From assembly GCA_014238285.1 (NCBI GenBank), contig JABABK010000003.1, positions 1 to 64,000 of the forward strand: DNA of 64,000 nucleotides, in the 5' to 3' direction. The translations under genes were made by a program, and so were the position numbers. The stretch comes from Hellea sp. GTDB lineage: Bacteria; Pseudomonadota; Alphaproteobacteria; Caulobacterales; Maricaulaceae. Positions 43,810 to 53,289 of this stretch are shown here, one piece after another. The notes beneath the pieces are model-generated. The model searched no databases, was not told the origin of the DNA, and saw nothing but the letters and a program-made list of their open reading frames with translations. Position 1 is the stretch's first letter. Every line of letters begins with the position of its first letter.

Positions 43810-45408
43810 TTAATCTTCGGCTTTCATTGCCATAATTTTGTCAGTAAATCCGTTTTGCCAAGTAAAAATAACGAATAATAGGGCGGGAACGCCAAATAAC
43901 GCGGTCACGATGAAGAAATTTTCATAGCCGATTTTATCGGCGAGCACGCCTGAAAACCCAGCCAGGCTCTTACCGTAAAACGCGAAAAGAGAGCTAAACA
44001 AGGCATATTGTGACGCCGAGTATTTCCGGTTGGTCATAATAGACATAAACGCAATGAAGACTGATCCGGCAAATCCAGCCGCAACATTATCAGCGCCAAT
44101 GGTGACGAGTAAGTAATAGGCTTTAGGAGATGAAACGTTTGCAAGCCATGCGAAGGCAAGGTTGGTAATAATCGTTAGAACAGCCCCGACAATCATCGCT
44201 CTTGCGAGCCCATATTTGGTCGCTGCCCAGCCACCGAGAAAAGCGCCAAAAATCAATACTGATATTCCGAAAAGACCTTTGACTGATCCAATCACGCTTT
44301 TATCGTAACCTAGATCTATATAAAGAGGCATAGCCATGACACCCATTGTGGTATCGCTTATGCGATAAGTCGCGACAATCCCAAGCACAATTAGAGACAT
44401 CCAACCTGTCCTGCGAACGATGTCAGCAAAGTCACCTAAAATTGGAATTGAAAAAGTTGCGTTTTGATTCAGTAACTTTCGACCTAGTGTGAGAAAATAG
44501 GCGGCAGTCAAAAAGGGTAGGAGCAATATGAAGCCGAGAAATGTCGAGCCAATAACGTTGTGAGAATTTTCCGGAAAAATGTTCATAACTGCTGCGAACA
44601 CCTTAGCTAAGGCGTGCCCGACATGCCGGAGGAAGCCGCCTTCTGACAACCCAAAATAAAAGAACAAGCCAATTGCTGCTAGGCAGGCCAGACCTTTTCC
44701 AAGAGCTGGAATTGCCACGGGTAAACTTAAATTCGTTTTGCTGGAATTAGGATGGGTGTTTTGCTTGTTAGGTTCTCCTGCCCATAAGATAGTTGATGCG
44801 CCGATAGCAGCGACCACGGCAAGGCCAAAATAAGTCCATTTAAAACCTCCGATATCGGCTAGCAGTAGGCCGCCAGAAACTGCCGTGATCATTCCGAATC
44901 GATAACCGAGTTGATAAACGGCCGACATCATAGCTTGTTCTTCGTTCGTGGCGCTATCTACACGCCAAGCATCGACACAAATATCAAGCGTTGCAGATGA
45001 AAGGGCGATAAGGACAGCGCAAACAGCGATATTAGATAAATTGACTGCTGGGTCTTGGAAACTCATTGCAATCATTGCGAGCGATGTGCCGAGTATAGAG
45101 AATAGCGTCCATCCTCTGCGATTTCCGAGCCATTTTGAGAAGCCAGGAATTTGGAATCTATCGACTAGGGGGGCCCAAAGAAATTTGAGGGAATAGGCAA
45201 ACCCGACCCAAACAAAAAAACCGATGGCCGTACGGCTGACACCGGCTTCTCTCAACCAGGCAGAGAGAACTGTATATACCAACATGATTGGTAGGCCGGC
45301 GCTAAAGCCGAGCCCCAGCATTGCTGCCATTTTACGGCTAGCAAAAATTTGAGAAATTAAGAAAAATTCATCCAATTTATGAACGATTGAATTTGAAGGT
45401 GCAGACAT
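43810..45408 (-). CDS. AmpG-like major facilitator transporter
   Basis: Protein of 532 residues with about 12-14 membrane segments. The N-terminal pattern LGFSAGLPIMLVYTVLSAWL, then GVSRTAIGFFVWVGFAYSLK and FLWAPLVDRF, is typical of AmpG, the inner-membrane importer of anhydromuropeptides for wall recycling. The family also contains other transporters, so the substrate is inferred. Its start codon sits in a 9-bp mRNA hairpin. Confidence 0.85.
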   Translation of the reverse strand: MSAPSNSIVHKLDEFFLISQIFASRKMAAMLGLGFSAGLPIMLVYTVLSAWLREAGVSRTAIGFFVWVGFAYSLKFLWAPLVDRFQIPGFSKWLGNRRGWTLFSILGTSLAMIAMSFQDPAVNLSNIAVCAVLIALSSATLDICVDAWRVDSATNEEQAMMSAVYQLGYRFGMITAVSGGLLLADIGGFKWTYFGLAVVAAIGASTILWAGEPNKQNTHPNSSKTNLSLPVAIPALGKGLACLAAIGLFFYFGLSEGGFLRHVGHALAKVFAAVMNIFPENSHNVIGSTFLGFILLLPFLTAAYFLTLGRKLLNQNATFSIPILGDFADIVRRTGWMSLIVLGIVATYRISDTTMGVMAMPLYIDLGYDKSVIGSVKGLFGISVLIFGAFLGGWAATKYGLARAMIVGAVLTIITNLAFAWLANVSSPKAYYLLVTIGADNVAAGFAGSVFIAFMSIMTNRKYSASQYALFSSLFAFYGKSLAGFSGVLADKIGYENFFIVTALFGVPALLFVIFTWQNGFTDKIMAMKAED

Positions 45409-45416
45409 GCACCTTC
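45395..45416 (-). promoter_or_regulatory. Hairpin enclosing the AmpG-like start codon
   Basis: On the minus strand GAAGGTGCA (45416-45408) and TGCACCTTC (45403-45395) form a perfect 9-bp stem with a TGTC loop. The start codon ATG (45408-45406) spans stem and loop, and the only Shine-Dalgarno-like bases (GAAGGTG) are in the 5' arm. Folded, this RNA would block initiation. Confidence 0.6.
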
Positions 45417-45457
45417 ATTGCCGTAGTTCGGTATTCTTGTCTATGGCAAGCCTGCGC

Positions 45458-46678
45458 TTAACTAGCGATGGCTTGGGCTTCTAGGCCAGTATGGCTTTTG
45501 ACCATATCTGATAGCTCTTCAGCCGAGACGGGTTTGGTCATGAAATCATTCATGCCGGAATCGAAACAAGCATTTCGATCATCGTCAAAAGCATTGGCTG
45601 TTAAGGCAACAATCGGTAAAATTTTTGCGCCGTGACCCATGGAGCGAATCTTGCGCGTCGCCTCAAGGCCATCCATGTTTGGCATGCGCATATCCATAAA
45701 AATCATGTCATATTGATTGTTCTTCACGGCTTCAACCGCAAGAGCGCCGTCTTCTACGACATCACAATGGCAACCTTCTGCTTCGAGTAATGTTCGGGTC
45801 AGAAGCGCGTTAATGGCGTTGTCTTCGGCCAAGAGAACTCTGATGCCAGACGTCGACGAGGCTTGAGATTGAGGTGAGGGTTTCTTTTCAGAACTCTCAT
45901 CATTGTCCTGCGGAGAGGCGTCCAGTCCGGCAGCCTTAGCGATAACGGCATCGCGCCAATTATTGCCTAAAATAGCGTCCTGGTTTTCGATAGGTAGAGC
46001 TCTTCGTTCAAAATCTCGAGTTTCTTGAGAGACCGGTTCAGGCGCGGCTTGGGCTAGCTCGGTGTTTTCCAAAGGTAGCGGCGCGACAATAGGAGGTTTT
46101 TCACTTGGGGCCGGCGTAAATGGAGCGCTGGCAATAGGTTCTGCAATCATCTCTGTCGGCGCGGGAACAGGCGCAGGTTCCGCAATAGGCGTGGCTTGAA
46201 CCACCGGATCTTTTGGAGCAGCTTGAGCGGGTTGATGTATAATCTCTGAGAGTATTTGTGCCGGTGCAGCAGGTGGATTATCAGCTTGAGCTGTTGGGGC
46301 CACAGTCGGTGCTATGCTTTGTTGCGGCACGGGATTGGCAATATTTGTTGGTGTTACAGAAGCGGGCGTTTGGACAAAGGCGGAAACATCACGGGCCAAG
46401 GTCAAGGATGTACCATCTGTTAGTGTACACTCTACCCAGTCATACACGGTTTCACCGCCAGCCTGTAGCGGGATGCGGGATTCAAAACGTGCAACGTGTC
46501 CCGGGCCTTGTGGATCGGGCCAGCCCGCGATTGGACTTCCGGTCCAGCTTTCAACGGATCCACCATAAAGCTGTAAAAAGGCGGCATTAACAACTAATAT
46601 CCGGCCATGGCTGTCCCGTTTGATCATCGGTTCGGGCCAAGTCCACATCTGCGCTGCAAAAATGTGATCAGTCGACAT
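45458..46678 (-). CDS. PAS-like / receiver response regulator without kinase core
   Basis: Start set at 46678 (MSTDHIFAAQMWTWPEPMI), preceded by AAGAGG; 406 residues. The N-terminal ~110 residues are PAS-like (DSHGRILVVNAAFLQLYGGS). A ~150-residue Pro/Ala/Glu-rich linker follows, then a complete receiver domain: VLLAEDNAINALLTRTLLE, phospho-Asp in MIFMDMRMPNMDG, Thr in IVALTANAF, Lys in DFMTKPVSAEEL. No HisKA or HATPase domain lies between, although this receiver type normally belongs to hybrid kinases. A partner kinase is not adjacent. Confidence 0.85.
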   Translation of the reverse strand: MSTDHIFAAQMWTWPEPMIKRDSHGRILVVNAAFLQLYGGSVESWTGSPIAGWPDPQGPGHVARFESRIPLQAGGETVYDWVECTLTDGTSLTLARDVSAFVQTPASVTPTNIANPVPQQSIAPTVAPTAQADNPPAAPAQILSEIIHQPAQAAPKDPVVQATPIAEPAPVPAPTEMIAEPIASAPFTPAPSEKPPIVAPLPLENTELAQAAPEPVSQETRDFERRALPIENQDAILGNNWRDAVIAKAAGLDASPQDNDESSEKKPSPQSQASSTSGIRVLLAEDNAINALLTRTLLEAEGCHCDVVEDGALAVEAVKNNQYDMIFMDMRMPNMDGLEATRKIRSMGHGAKILPIVALTANAFDDDRNACFDSGMNDFMTKPVSAEELSDMVKSHTGLEAQAIAS

Positions 46679-46815
46679 GCATACCTCTTTCGTCCCAAAA
46701 GGGCTCAAGTTCAGGGCTACAGTCGAAGATTAGTCTGAAAATTCTATTACCAAACGGATTTTTTTAACCCGAACAGTCAATTTTTCTCTTTTGGACCGCT
46801 AAAAAAGGTACGAAA

Positions 46816-47067
46816 TTAGCCTAAAAGGGATAATTGCCCTGTTTCTGCTTGAACTTTACGATGGTGGCGCTGCGCTTCGGCTGCAGCAATTAGGTGAACC
46901 TCTGCCCGGGCGACTAGTTTTGTTTTGGGCGCGCGCCAGCTTAAAATTCGAGACAGGTCACTACCATGGGGGCAATACCAGCGTTTGACACTGGCATCCC
47001 ACCGTCCGCCAAGACGCTTGACCATATCCTTGTCTTTATAGGCTACATTCAAATATTGTTTGGTCAT
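46816..47067 (-). CDS. DUF5710-type small protein
   Basis: Protein of 83 residues. The N-terminal half YLNVAYKDKDMVKRLGGRWD followed by KRWYCPHGSDL matches DUF5710, a short domain often attached to plasmid DNA primases, helicases and DNA-modifying proteins, where it may bind nucleic acid. Here it stands alone with a helical, basic C-terminus. ACGGAG precedes the ATG and a LexA-type box lies 23 bases upstream. Confidence 0.8.
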   Translation of the reverse strand: MTKQYLNVAYKDKDMVKRLGGRWDASVKRWYCPHGSDLSRILSWRAPKTKLVARAEVHLIAAAEAQRHHRKVQAETGQLSLLG

Positions 47068-47089
47068 GTTCTAACTCCGTTTGAGATGA

Positions 47090-47104
47090 GAACATAACAA
47101 GAAC
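47090..47104 (-). promoter_or_regulatory. LexA (SOS) box upstream of DUF5710 gene
   Basis: Reads GTTCTTGTTATGTTC on the minus strand, exactly GTTC-N7-GTTC, the alphaproteobacterial LexA consensus. It lies 23 bases before the DUF5710 start and 59 bases before the divergent 2OG-oxygenase start, so it could control either. Confidence 0.75.
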
Positions 47105-47162
47105 ATTTAATGTGTGCAAGAGATTTATTCAGGTTCACAAATGCGGATAGACCGTTTATGAA

Positions 47163-48092
47163 ATGCATATGTTTGAACCCATATCCTATAATTTGTGGCA
47201 ATCGGATAAAGTTGCGTTCGCAGGCGCGATCGGGGCTTCATTTCGCGAAACGGGTTTTGCGGTTATCTCTGATCATGTCATTCATTCGGATGTTATTTCT
47301 AAGGTTCAAAATAGCTGCAAAGATTTCTTTGCGCTGCCTGTAGCCACAAAAAACTCATATTTTGAAAAGGGCGGCGGCGGCCAGCGCGGCTATACGCCTT
47401 TTGGGATTGAAAGCGCCAAGGGCGAAGCGGCTATTGATCTGAAAGAGTTTTGGCATACAGGGCGTCAGCTCGAAACTTATAATGACATAATGAAGCCAAC
47501 GCCTTTAGTGACGGAAGTTCCGGACTTTGACAGGACGACCTATGGTTTGTTTGAATCTATGGACAGTTTCGGCGCGGATTTACTCAAAGCCGTCGCGCTC
47601 TATCTTGAGCTTTCCGAAAACTATTTCGAGCAAAAAATAGATCATGGCAATTCGATTTTACGTTTATTGCATTATCCGGCACAAGATAAGCCTTTTTCTA
47701 AAGGCTCTATGCGGGCTGCAGCCCATGAAGACATTAATGTCATCACGCTTTTGCTTGGCGCGGAAGAAGCGGGTCTTCAGGTTAGACACCGCTCGGGCGA
47801 ATGGCTCAGCGTTAACCCGCCAGCCGGTAGCGTTGTCGTTAATTGCGGTGATATGTTGCAAAGACTTACGGCAGGGTATTTGCCATCCACCAGCCACCGC
47901 GTTTTAAACCCTGCGCCGGACCGTGTGCATTTACCGCGCTATTCCATGCCGTATTTTTTACACTTTAATCCGGATGTTTTGATTGAAGCCCTGCCGGGAT
48001 GCGCTGAAAAGGGCGGCGCGGCGGAGCCGCCGATTACGGCAGCTGACTATCTCTATGAGCGGCTTGTTGAGATAGGGTTGATCAAAAAGTAG
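47163..48092 (+). CDS. 2-oxoglutarate/Fe(II)-dependent oxygenase (IPNS-like)
   Basis: Protein of about 309 residues; the start may be ATG 47163 or 47169. The N-terminal DIOX_N-type segment (RETGFAVISDHVIHSDVI) is followed by the catalytic domain with the iron ligands His-X-Asp in RAAAHEDINVITLLLG and the distal His in TSHRVLNPAPDR, where Arg binds 2-oxoglutarate. These enzymes hydroxylate or cyclise small molecules; the substrate is unknown. Divergent from the DUF5710 gene. Confidence 0.88.
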   Translation: MHMFEPISYNLWQSDKVAFAGAIGASFRETGFAVISDHVIHSDVISKVQNSCKDFFALPVATKNSYFEKGGGGQRGYTPFGIESAKGEAAIDLKEFWHTGRQLETYNDIMKPTPLVTEVPDFDRTTYGLFESMDSFGADLLKAVALYLELSENYFEQKIDHGNSILRLLHYPAQDKPFSKGSMRAAAHEDINVITLLLGAEEAGLQVRHRSGEWLSVNPPAGSVVVNCGDMLQRLTAGYLPSTSHRVLNPAPDRVHLPRYSMPYFLHFNPDVLIEALPGCAEKGGAAEPPITAADYLYERLVEIGLIKK

Positions 48093-48175
48093 CTAATTTG
48101 ATAGTCGTGGGGTCATTTACTTTTTAGTTCTCGTATTACATAAATACGGTTGAGGACAAAAATAGGGACTACAGA

Positions 48176-48547
48176 ATGACATTTTTGGATAAATATAAAG
48201 ATCACACATACGCTTTGCTTCGAATACTGGCTGGGCTGATGTTTATGGCTCACGGCGTTCAGAAGTTTTTTGATTTCCCAACGGAGTTTCCATGGCCTCT
48301 TAATCCGATGTCCACAGGGGCAGGTGCCATAGAATTGGTTGGCGGCGCCCTCATTGCTTTAGGGTTTTTGACACGTCCAGTTGCCTTTCTGGCCAGTGGT
48401 ATGTGCGCCGTCGGTTATTGGATGGTTCACGGTTCTACGGGGTTATTTCCGATTGCAAATGGCGGTGAGGTCATCGCCCTTTATTGTTTCATCTTTTTAT
48501 TCATAGCGGCGCAAGGTTCTGGTATCTGGAGCCTTGATAAAAAATAG
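48176..48547 (+). CDS. DoxX-family membrane protein
   Basis: Protein of 123 residues with four membrane segments. The pattern LLRILAGLMFMAHGVQKFFD and GAIELVGGALIALGFLTRPV is diagnostic for the DoxX family. Members take part in respiratory or redox membrane processes, mostly undefined. It converges with nupC, three bases apart. Confidence 0.88.
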   Translation: MTFLDKYKDHTYALLRILAGLMFMAHGVQKFFDFPTEFPWPLNPMSTGAGAIELVGGALIALGFLTRPVAFLASGMCAVGYWMVHGSTGLFPIANGGEVIALYCFIFLFIAAQGSGIWSLDKK

Positions 48548-48550
48548 CAG

Positions 48551-49777
48551 TTAGGCGACGAATAAAATTCCGGCGATAGCAGCGTTCATCAGATTTGCAA
48601 GCGAGGCTGCGATAACGGCTTTGACGCCCATTTCCGCGATCTCTGGCATACGGTCTGGGATGAGCGTGCCAAGCCCGCCCATTAATATGCCGATAGAGCT
48701 TAGATTGGCAAACCCGCATAAAGCGAAGGTCAGAATGACAACTGTTCGGGGCGATAAAGTTTCCTGAATTTCTTGTAGAGAAATATAGGCAATGAATTCA
48801 TTGGTAACGATTTTTTCGCCAAATATGGCCCCGGCCTGTCTGGCTTCTTCCCAGGGCACATTTAGCGCCAGCATAATGGGAGAAAATATCCATCCCAAAA
48901 TAAATTGAAGCGTTAATCCATCAAAGCCAAAGAGACTACCAAACCAGCCTAAGATGCCGTTGAGGAGCGCAATCAAGGCAACGAAAGTTAGAACCATTGC
49001 GCCAACATTCACGGCAAGCTTTAAGCCATTTTGAGTGCCGACGGCGGCGGCCATAATCACATTAGCATGCCGTTCAGTGTCGCCCATTTTAAAGATCTGA
49101 TTGGATTCTTCGGCAGTTGGGGCATCATCAGGCATGATGATTTTTGCCATTAAAAGCCCGGCTGGCGCAGACATGAAACAGGCGGCGATTAAATATTCCG
49201 GATTTATGCCCATGCTCATATAGGCAAGTAAGACGGACCCGGCGATTGAAGCTAATCCTGAAACCATAATTGTGAAAAGCTCAAACCGCGATATGGAAGG
49301 CAAATAAGGTTTAAGCGACAAAGGCGCTTCTGTTTGGCCGACAAAGACATTGGCGACGGCGTTAATCGATTCGATAGGTCTTGTGCCTGTGATGAATCTG
49401 AGGGCTTGACCACCATACCGCACAATGATTTGCATGATTTTCAAATGATAGAGCACTTCCATCAGTGCCCCAAAAAAGACGATAACAGGCAAAACTTGAA
49501 TTATGAAACTAAAGCCCGAGTCACCTGGAACCAAGCTACCAAATAGGAAGTTGATGCCGGCGCTGGAATAATTCAACAGGGATTGGAACCCCTCTGAAAG
49601 GCCTTGAAGAATCGATTTCCCCCAAGGTGTTGAAAGCACAAAAAATGCAATGATGAGCTGAAGCGCAAATGTCGGCGCAACGGCGCGCAGCCGAATGCCT
49701 TTGCGATTATTGGAGAGTGCGTAGGCTATTAAGAAAATGACGGCAATGCCGATCAAACCAAATGCTGGATGATTCAC
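48551..49777 (-). CDS. nupC: Concentrative nucleoside transporter NupC
   Basis: Protein of 408 residues with the CNT-family layout: N-terminal gate domain (VLPVIVFFGALMEVLYHLKI) and core domain (FVGQTEAPLSLKPYLPSIS, then SGLASIAGSVLLAYMSMGI). It imports nucleosides with protons or sodium. A uridine kinase gene lies just upstream on the same strand, so the pair may form a nucleoside salvage unit. Confidence 0.92.
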   Translation of the reverse strand: MNHPAFGLIGIAVIFLIAYALSNNRKGIRLRAVAPTFALQLIIAFFVLSTPWGKSILQGLSEGFQSLLNYSSAGINFLFGSLVPGDSGFSFIIQVLPVIVFFGALMEVLYHLKIMQIIVRYGGQALRFITGTRPIESINAVANVFVGQTEAPLSLKPYLPSISRFELFTIMVSGLASIAGSVLLAYMSMGINPEYLIAACFMSAPAGLLMAKIIMPDDAPTAEESNQIFKMGDTERHANVIMAAAVGTQNGLKLAVNVGAMVLTFVALIALLNGILGWFGSLFGFDGLTLQFILGWIFSPIMLALNVPWEEARQAGAIFGEKIVTNEFIAYISLQEIQETLSPRTVVILTFALCGFANLSSIGILMGGLGTLIPDRMPEIAEMGVKAVIAASLANLMNAAIAGILFVA

Positions 49778-49811
49778 CTAGGGTCCCCTTTTTGAATAAC
49801 CTACTTTGTAA

Positions 49812-50432
49812 CTAAATTTTCCGACCTGTCCAATGTTCTATCAAACCGCGAGCCAGATTATTGCGGCCGGTCAAATATTCCTTTTGGGCCAAGATACGCG
49901 TCGCAAATTTCTGGGACGGTTCGACCCAGCGTTTATGGCTAGGCTCAACGGTTTCATTAAACTGATTGAGAACACATTCTCGGGTTCGGCCGCGCTTCGA
50001 AGTATCACGCTCGATACGTCGGGATAGGCGAAGCTTTTTCGACGAGGATATAAAAAGACTGTGATCTAGATGCGCCCGTATTTCCGGTTGATTTAGGACT
50101 AGCACACCTTCGACGACGATAAGCGGTTTAGGGTCAATGGCGGTAAACTCACCTGTCCGAGAGTGGCTCGGGAAATCATAAGTTGGAACTTTAATGGATT
50201 GTCCTGCTTTTAGCGCCGCCAAATGATCTGCTAATAGAGAAAACTCCAAGGCTTCAGGTGCATCGAAGTTCGGTAGAGCTCCGTCAGGGGATAAAATAGA
50301 CAGATCTATATAATAATCATCCTGCCTAATGAGCGCGCATTTGTCGTGTCCGGCCATTTCAGTGATTAGACGAGCAAGCGTGGTCTTACCTGAGCAACTG
50401 CCACCAGAAATTCCAACAATGATAGGACTCAT
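49812..50432 (-). CDS. udk: Uridine kinase
   Basis: Start placed at ATG 50432 (MSPIIVGISGGSCSGKTTLA), 206 residues, close to the usual size; an in-frame ATG at 50468 and an earlier start are possible. P-loop GGSCSGKT is at residues 9-16, then RQDDYYIDLSIL and YDFPSHSRTGEF. It phosphorylates uridine/cytidine in salvage. It is 34 bases upstream of nupC on the same strand. Confidence 0.85.
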   Translation of the reverse strand: MSPIIVGISGGSCSGKTTLARLITEMAGHDKCALIRQDDYYIDLSILSPDGALPNFDAPEALEFSLLADHLAALKAGQSIKVPTYDFPSHSRTGEFTAIDPKPLIVVEGVLVLNQPEIRAHLDHSLFISSSKKLRLSRRIERDTSKRGRTRECVLNQFNETVEPSHKRWVEPSQKFATRILAQKEYLTGRNNLARGLIEHWTGRKI

Positions 50433-50586
50433 AAAATGCTCGGGCTTAGGTAATTGAGTGAACTCCATCAGGTTCTTAGCGGCAATTAGATGAATCAACA
50501 ATGCTCTCGATCAGGATTATTTGGCTAGAAATAGACGGATGAGCCGTTCCACTTACGTATGGTACAAAAATTGCAGTTACAGCGCT

Positions 50587-51807
50587 ATGACTCTTTCAAT
50601 AAAACATCCCAATAATTTTTTGGTCGGACGAGAGGGAGCAAATTGTTCTGCTATCGCGCGCCCTCCACTTTTGCATTCTATACAAGCTTTACGGGGATTG
50701 GCGGCTTTATTAGTTGTTGTCTTCCATTTGGTTAAATTCAAAGTCCACTTTGAAGATGGTAGTTTTCAATATTTGTTTGGAAACCTACCTGCAGTGACCC
50801 GTGGTTTCGTGGGAGTCGACGTGTTCTTCGTAATTTCTGGTTTTGTCATGGTTTATATAACGCAATCATTTCAGCGAACACCTGGGAGTGTTCTTAAATT
50901 CTTGTATTCGCGATTTAGTCGTATCTATCCGGTCTGGTGGATATTCGCAGGTTTAGCGGCCCTACAATTATATCTTACCCAAGGTATGATGGTTCGTCCT
51001 GAATATGAGACGCTCGTCAGTTCTCAATCTTCATATTTAGCGAAGTCATTTTTTCTTATTCCGCAAAGTGCTCCAATTGTTTTAGACATTGGCTGGACCC
51101 TCATTTACGAGATGTATTTCTATCTTGTTTTCGCTGTACTCTTGTGTTTTTCAAAAAAGAGCTTGTTACCTGCATTGGTTGCTTGGTTTGTAGGAATTTG
51201 CGCGGTTGCAATTGTTATACCCACGCCTGAAGTCGCGACGTCATTTGCGACGCTCGCATCGTCACCTTTAACGCTCGAATTTTTGATGGGCGCTATTATT
51301 GGTTGGCTTGTGATTCACGGTATCTATATTTTTTCTAACCGAATTGGCGTTATTGGATTGTCTGCTTTTATCCTATTTTTGTTTCATGATTTTGGAGTTC
51401 TTGCTGCGCAGCCACTGTGGGGTAAAATAGTTCTGTTTGGAATACCGACGACGATGTTGGTTTACGGAGTTGTGAATGCAGAACTAAAGGGTAAATTTAA
51501 GAGTCCGGCTTGGGCGAACGCCCTTGGGGATTGGTCATACTCTTTGTATTTGTCTCATCTATTTGTGCTTTCCGCTCTAGGAAGAATATTTGCTAAACTA
51601 GCCGAGAAGCTACCTGAGAATTTGAGTCTCTATGTTGACTTGGGCCATCCTTCAAATACTGCAAAGTATTTGTTTGCGTCAGTTGCAATATGCGCCTGCA
51701 TTATCTTTTCAGGGCTTTGCTACCGCTTGATTGAAAAGCCGCTAATTAAACTGTCTAAAAACGTGATGAATTTAAAAGGGACATCTCTAAGGCCTCTGAC
51801 TAGTTGA
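50587..51807 (+). CDS. Acyltransferase-3 family membrane protein
   Basis: Integral membrane protein of about 406 residues from ATG 50587; in-frame starts at 50521 (TTG) and 50539 also exist and none has a good ribosome binding site. The catalytic-type motif is LRGLAALLVVVFHLVKF with His, then GVDVFFVISGFVMVYITQ and FLYSRFSRIYPVWW. These proteins O-acetylate cell-surface sugars. The last 21 bases overlap the converging histidine kinase gene. Confidence 0.88.
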   Translation: MTLSIKHPNNFLVGREGANCSAIARPPLLHSIQALRGLAALLVVVFHLVKFKVHFEDGSFQYLFGNLPAVTRGFVGVDVFFVISGFVMVYITQSFQRTPGSVLKFLYSRFSRIYPVWWIFAGLAALQLYLTQGMMVRPEYETLVSSQSSYLAKSFFLIPQSAPIVLDIGWTLIYEMYFYLVFAVLLCFSKKSLLPALVAWFVGICAVAIVIPTPEVATSFATLASSPLTLEFLMGAIIGWLVIHGIYIFSNRIGVIGLSAFILFLFHDFGVLAAQPLWGKIVLFGIPTTMLVYGVVNAELKGKFKSPAWANALGDWSYSLYLSHLFVLSALGRIFAKLAEKLPENLSLYVDLGHPSNTAKYLFASVAICACIIFSGLCYRLIEKPLIKLSKNVMNLKGTSLRPLTS

Positions 51808-53247
51808 TTGAAAAATAATTTCCACAAACAGACCAGGATCGTTTTCTCGTGCCGTGATTTTCGCGTCGTGTAAATCAGCTACCGCTTTGACAATCGAAAG
51901 CCCGAGGCCGTTTCCGGGGTTTTGGCGGCTTTTATCGCCCCGGTAAAACTTGTCGAAAATGTTGGGCAGGTCTTCTTGGGACACGCCGTTGCCATTATCC
52001 GCTAGGGCGATGATGATTTGGCCATCGAGTTGTTTGGCAGACAACTTGATTTTCAAATTTTGACCGCCATGTTCGAAGCTGTTCTCCACTAAGTTTGATA
52101 GCATTTGCGTGATCATTTCTTGGTCCCCGAACAAGGCCATATCATCTGCACTTGTGTGGCATTGTAGGTCATGGCCATTTTCTTGGGCTTGCGGCTCATA
52201 AATTTCAGAAATGAGATCAATCGTGTCTGACAGATTGAAATCTTGAAACTTGGTTTTACGTTTACCGGTTTGGATTTGCGAGACGCGCAATATAGCTGAA
52301 AACGTTTCAAGCAAGCTATCGGTTTCATCCAGCCCTTTTTGTAAGGCCGTTTGCAAATCAACCTTGGTGCTGGATTTTTTTGATAAGGCTGTTTCAAAAT
52401 TATATTTGAGGCGGGCCAGGGGCGTGCGTAGATCATGGGCCAGATCATCAGAAACCGCTTGAATGTTTTGCACCGCTTTATCGAGGCGTCCCAGCATGCC
52501 GTTAACATGGGAAGTTAAAATGCTATACTCATCGTCAGGGCCAGTATCGGGCACACGAAGTGATAGGTTGCCGCTCGTCTCGATTTCATTGCAGCGATCA
52601 TTGATGACTTTTAAGCGGGCACGCACATTACGGCTAACGAAAAGTCCAACGAGCAGCGCCATTAATAGGGAGATCGGGATGATGATCAGGGTTAGAAAGC
52701 TAGCCGCGTCACGGGTCTCATCCACAAGATCAAGACTGCGGCCAACCAATAATTTATAGTCTCCAATTTTACCAACGCGTCCTACATACCCTTCGGTTTC
52801 ATTGGGCAGGGGTAAAATTTCACTTATGCTGGAAATGGAAAACCATCCTAAGTTCGGACCTTCATCATGTTCTTCATGAATACTATCTTGGCATTGCAGG
52901 GGCAAGCGGACTTCATTTTGAAGGGCCATCAACCGTTCACAACTGTCTTCGTCGAAATCGTCTAGGACAATCCAATCATCGTCGAGAATGGCTTGATAAG
53001 GGTAATTGGTTTCGACGGTTTTGCCGTTCCTGTCTTGCAAGATATAAATTTCGGCAAAGGGATCGGAGGTTTTGATATAACTTGAAATCCGCCGACGTAT
53101 TTCAGATTCTGGCGATGGGCCTAGATCAGACGTTAAGGCTTCATATTTCCAATCAATATGGGTTTCAGTGTTTCGCCAAACTGTCGTGGAGATATAAGAA
53201 AACATCATCCACAGAAAAATAATGGCGATTAAAAAATAGCCAAGCAT
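51787..53247 (-). CDS. Sensor histidine kinase (HAMP, HisKA, HATPase)
   Basis: From ATG 53247 the protein has 486 residues. An N-terminal membrane helix, an acidic ~160-residue periplasmic domain and a second helix near residue 190 precede HAMP, the phospho-acceptor His in SDDLAHDLRTPLARLK, and ATPase boxes NLVENSFEHGG, DNGNGVSQEDLPNIFDKFYR and GNGLGLSIVKAVADLH. No ribosome binding site precedes this ATG, and 14 further sense codons lead back to the regulator stop, so the true start is uncertain. Cognate regulator gene directly upstream. Confidence 0.9.
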   Translation of the reverse strand: MLGYFLIAIIFLWMMFSYISTTVWRNTETHIDWKYEALTSDLGPSPESEIRRRISSYIKTSDPFAEIYILQDRNGKTVETNYPYQAILDDDWIVLDDFDEDSCERLMALQNEVRLPLQCQDSIHEEHDEGPNLGWFSISSISEILPLPNETEGYVGRVGKIGDYKLLVGRSLDLVDETRDAASFLTLIIIPISLLMALLVGLFVSRNVRARLKVINDRCNEIETSGNLSLRVPDTGPDDEYSILTSHVNGMLGRLDKAVQNIQAVSDDLAHDLRTPLARLKYNFETALSKKSSTKVDLQTALQKGLDETDSLLETFSAILRVSQIQTGKRKTKFQDFNLSDTIDLISEIYEPQAQENGHDLQCHTSADDMALFGDQEMITQMLSNLVENSFEHGGQNLKIKLSAKQLDGQIIIALADNGNGVSQEDLPNIFDKFYRGDKSRQNPGNGLGLSIVKAVADLHDAKITARENDPGLFVEIIFQSTSQRP

Positions 53248-53289
53248 AGCTATAAAGACTAGGCGAAAGCCCGTCGCGGTTAAGTGCTG

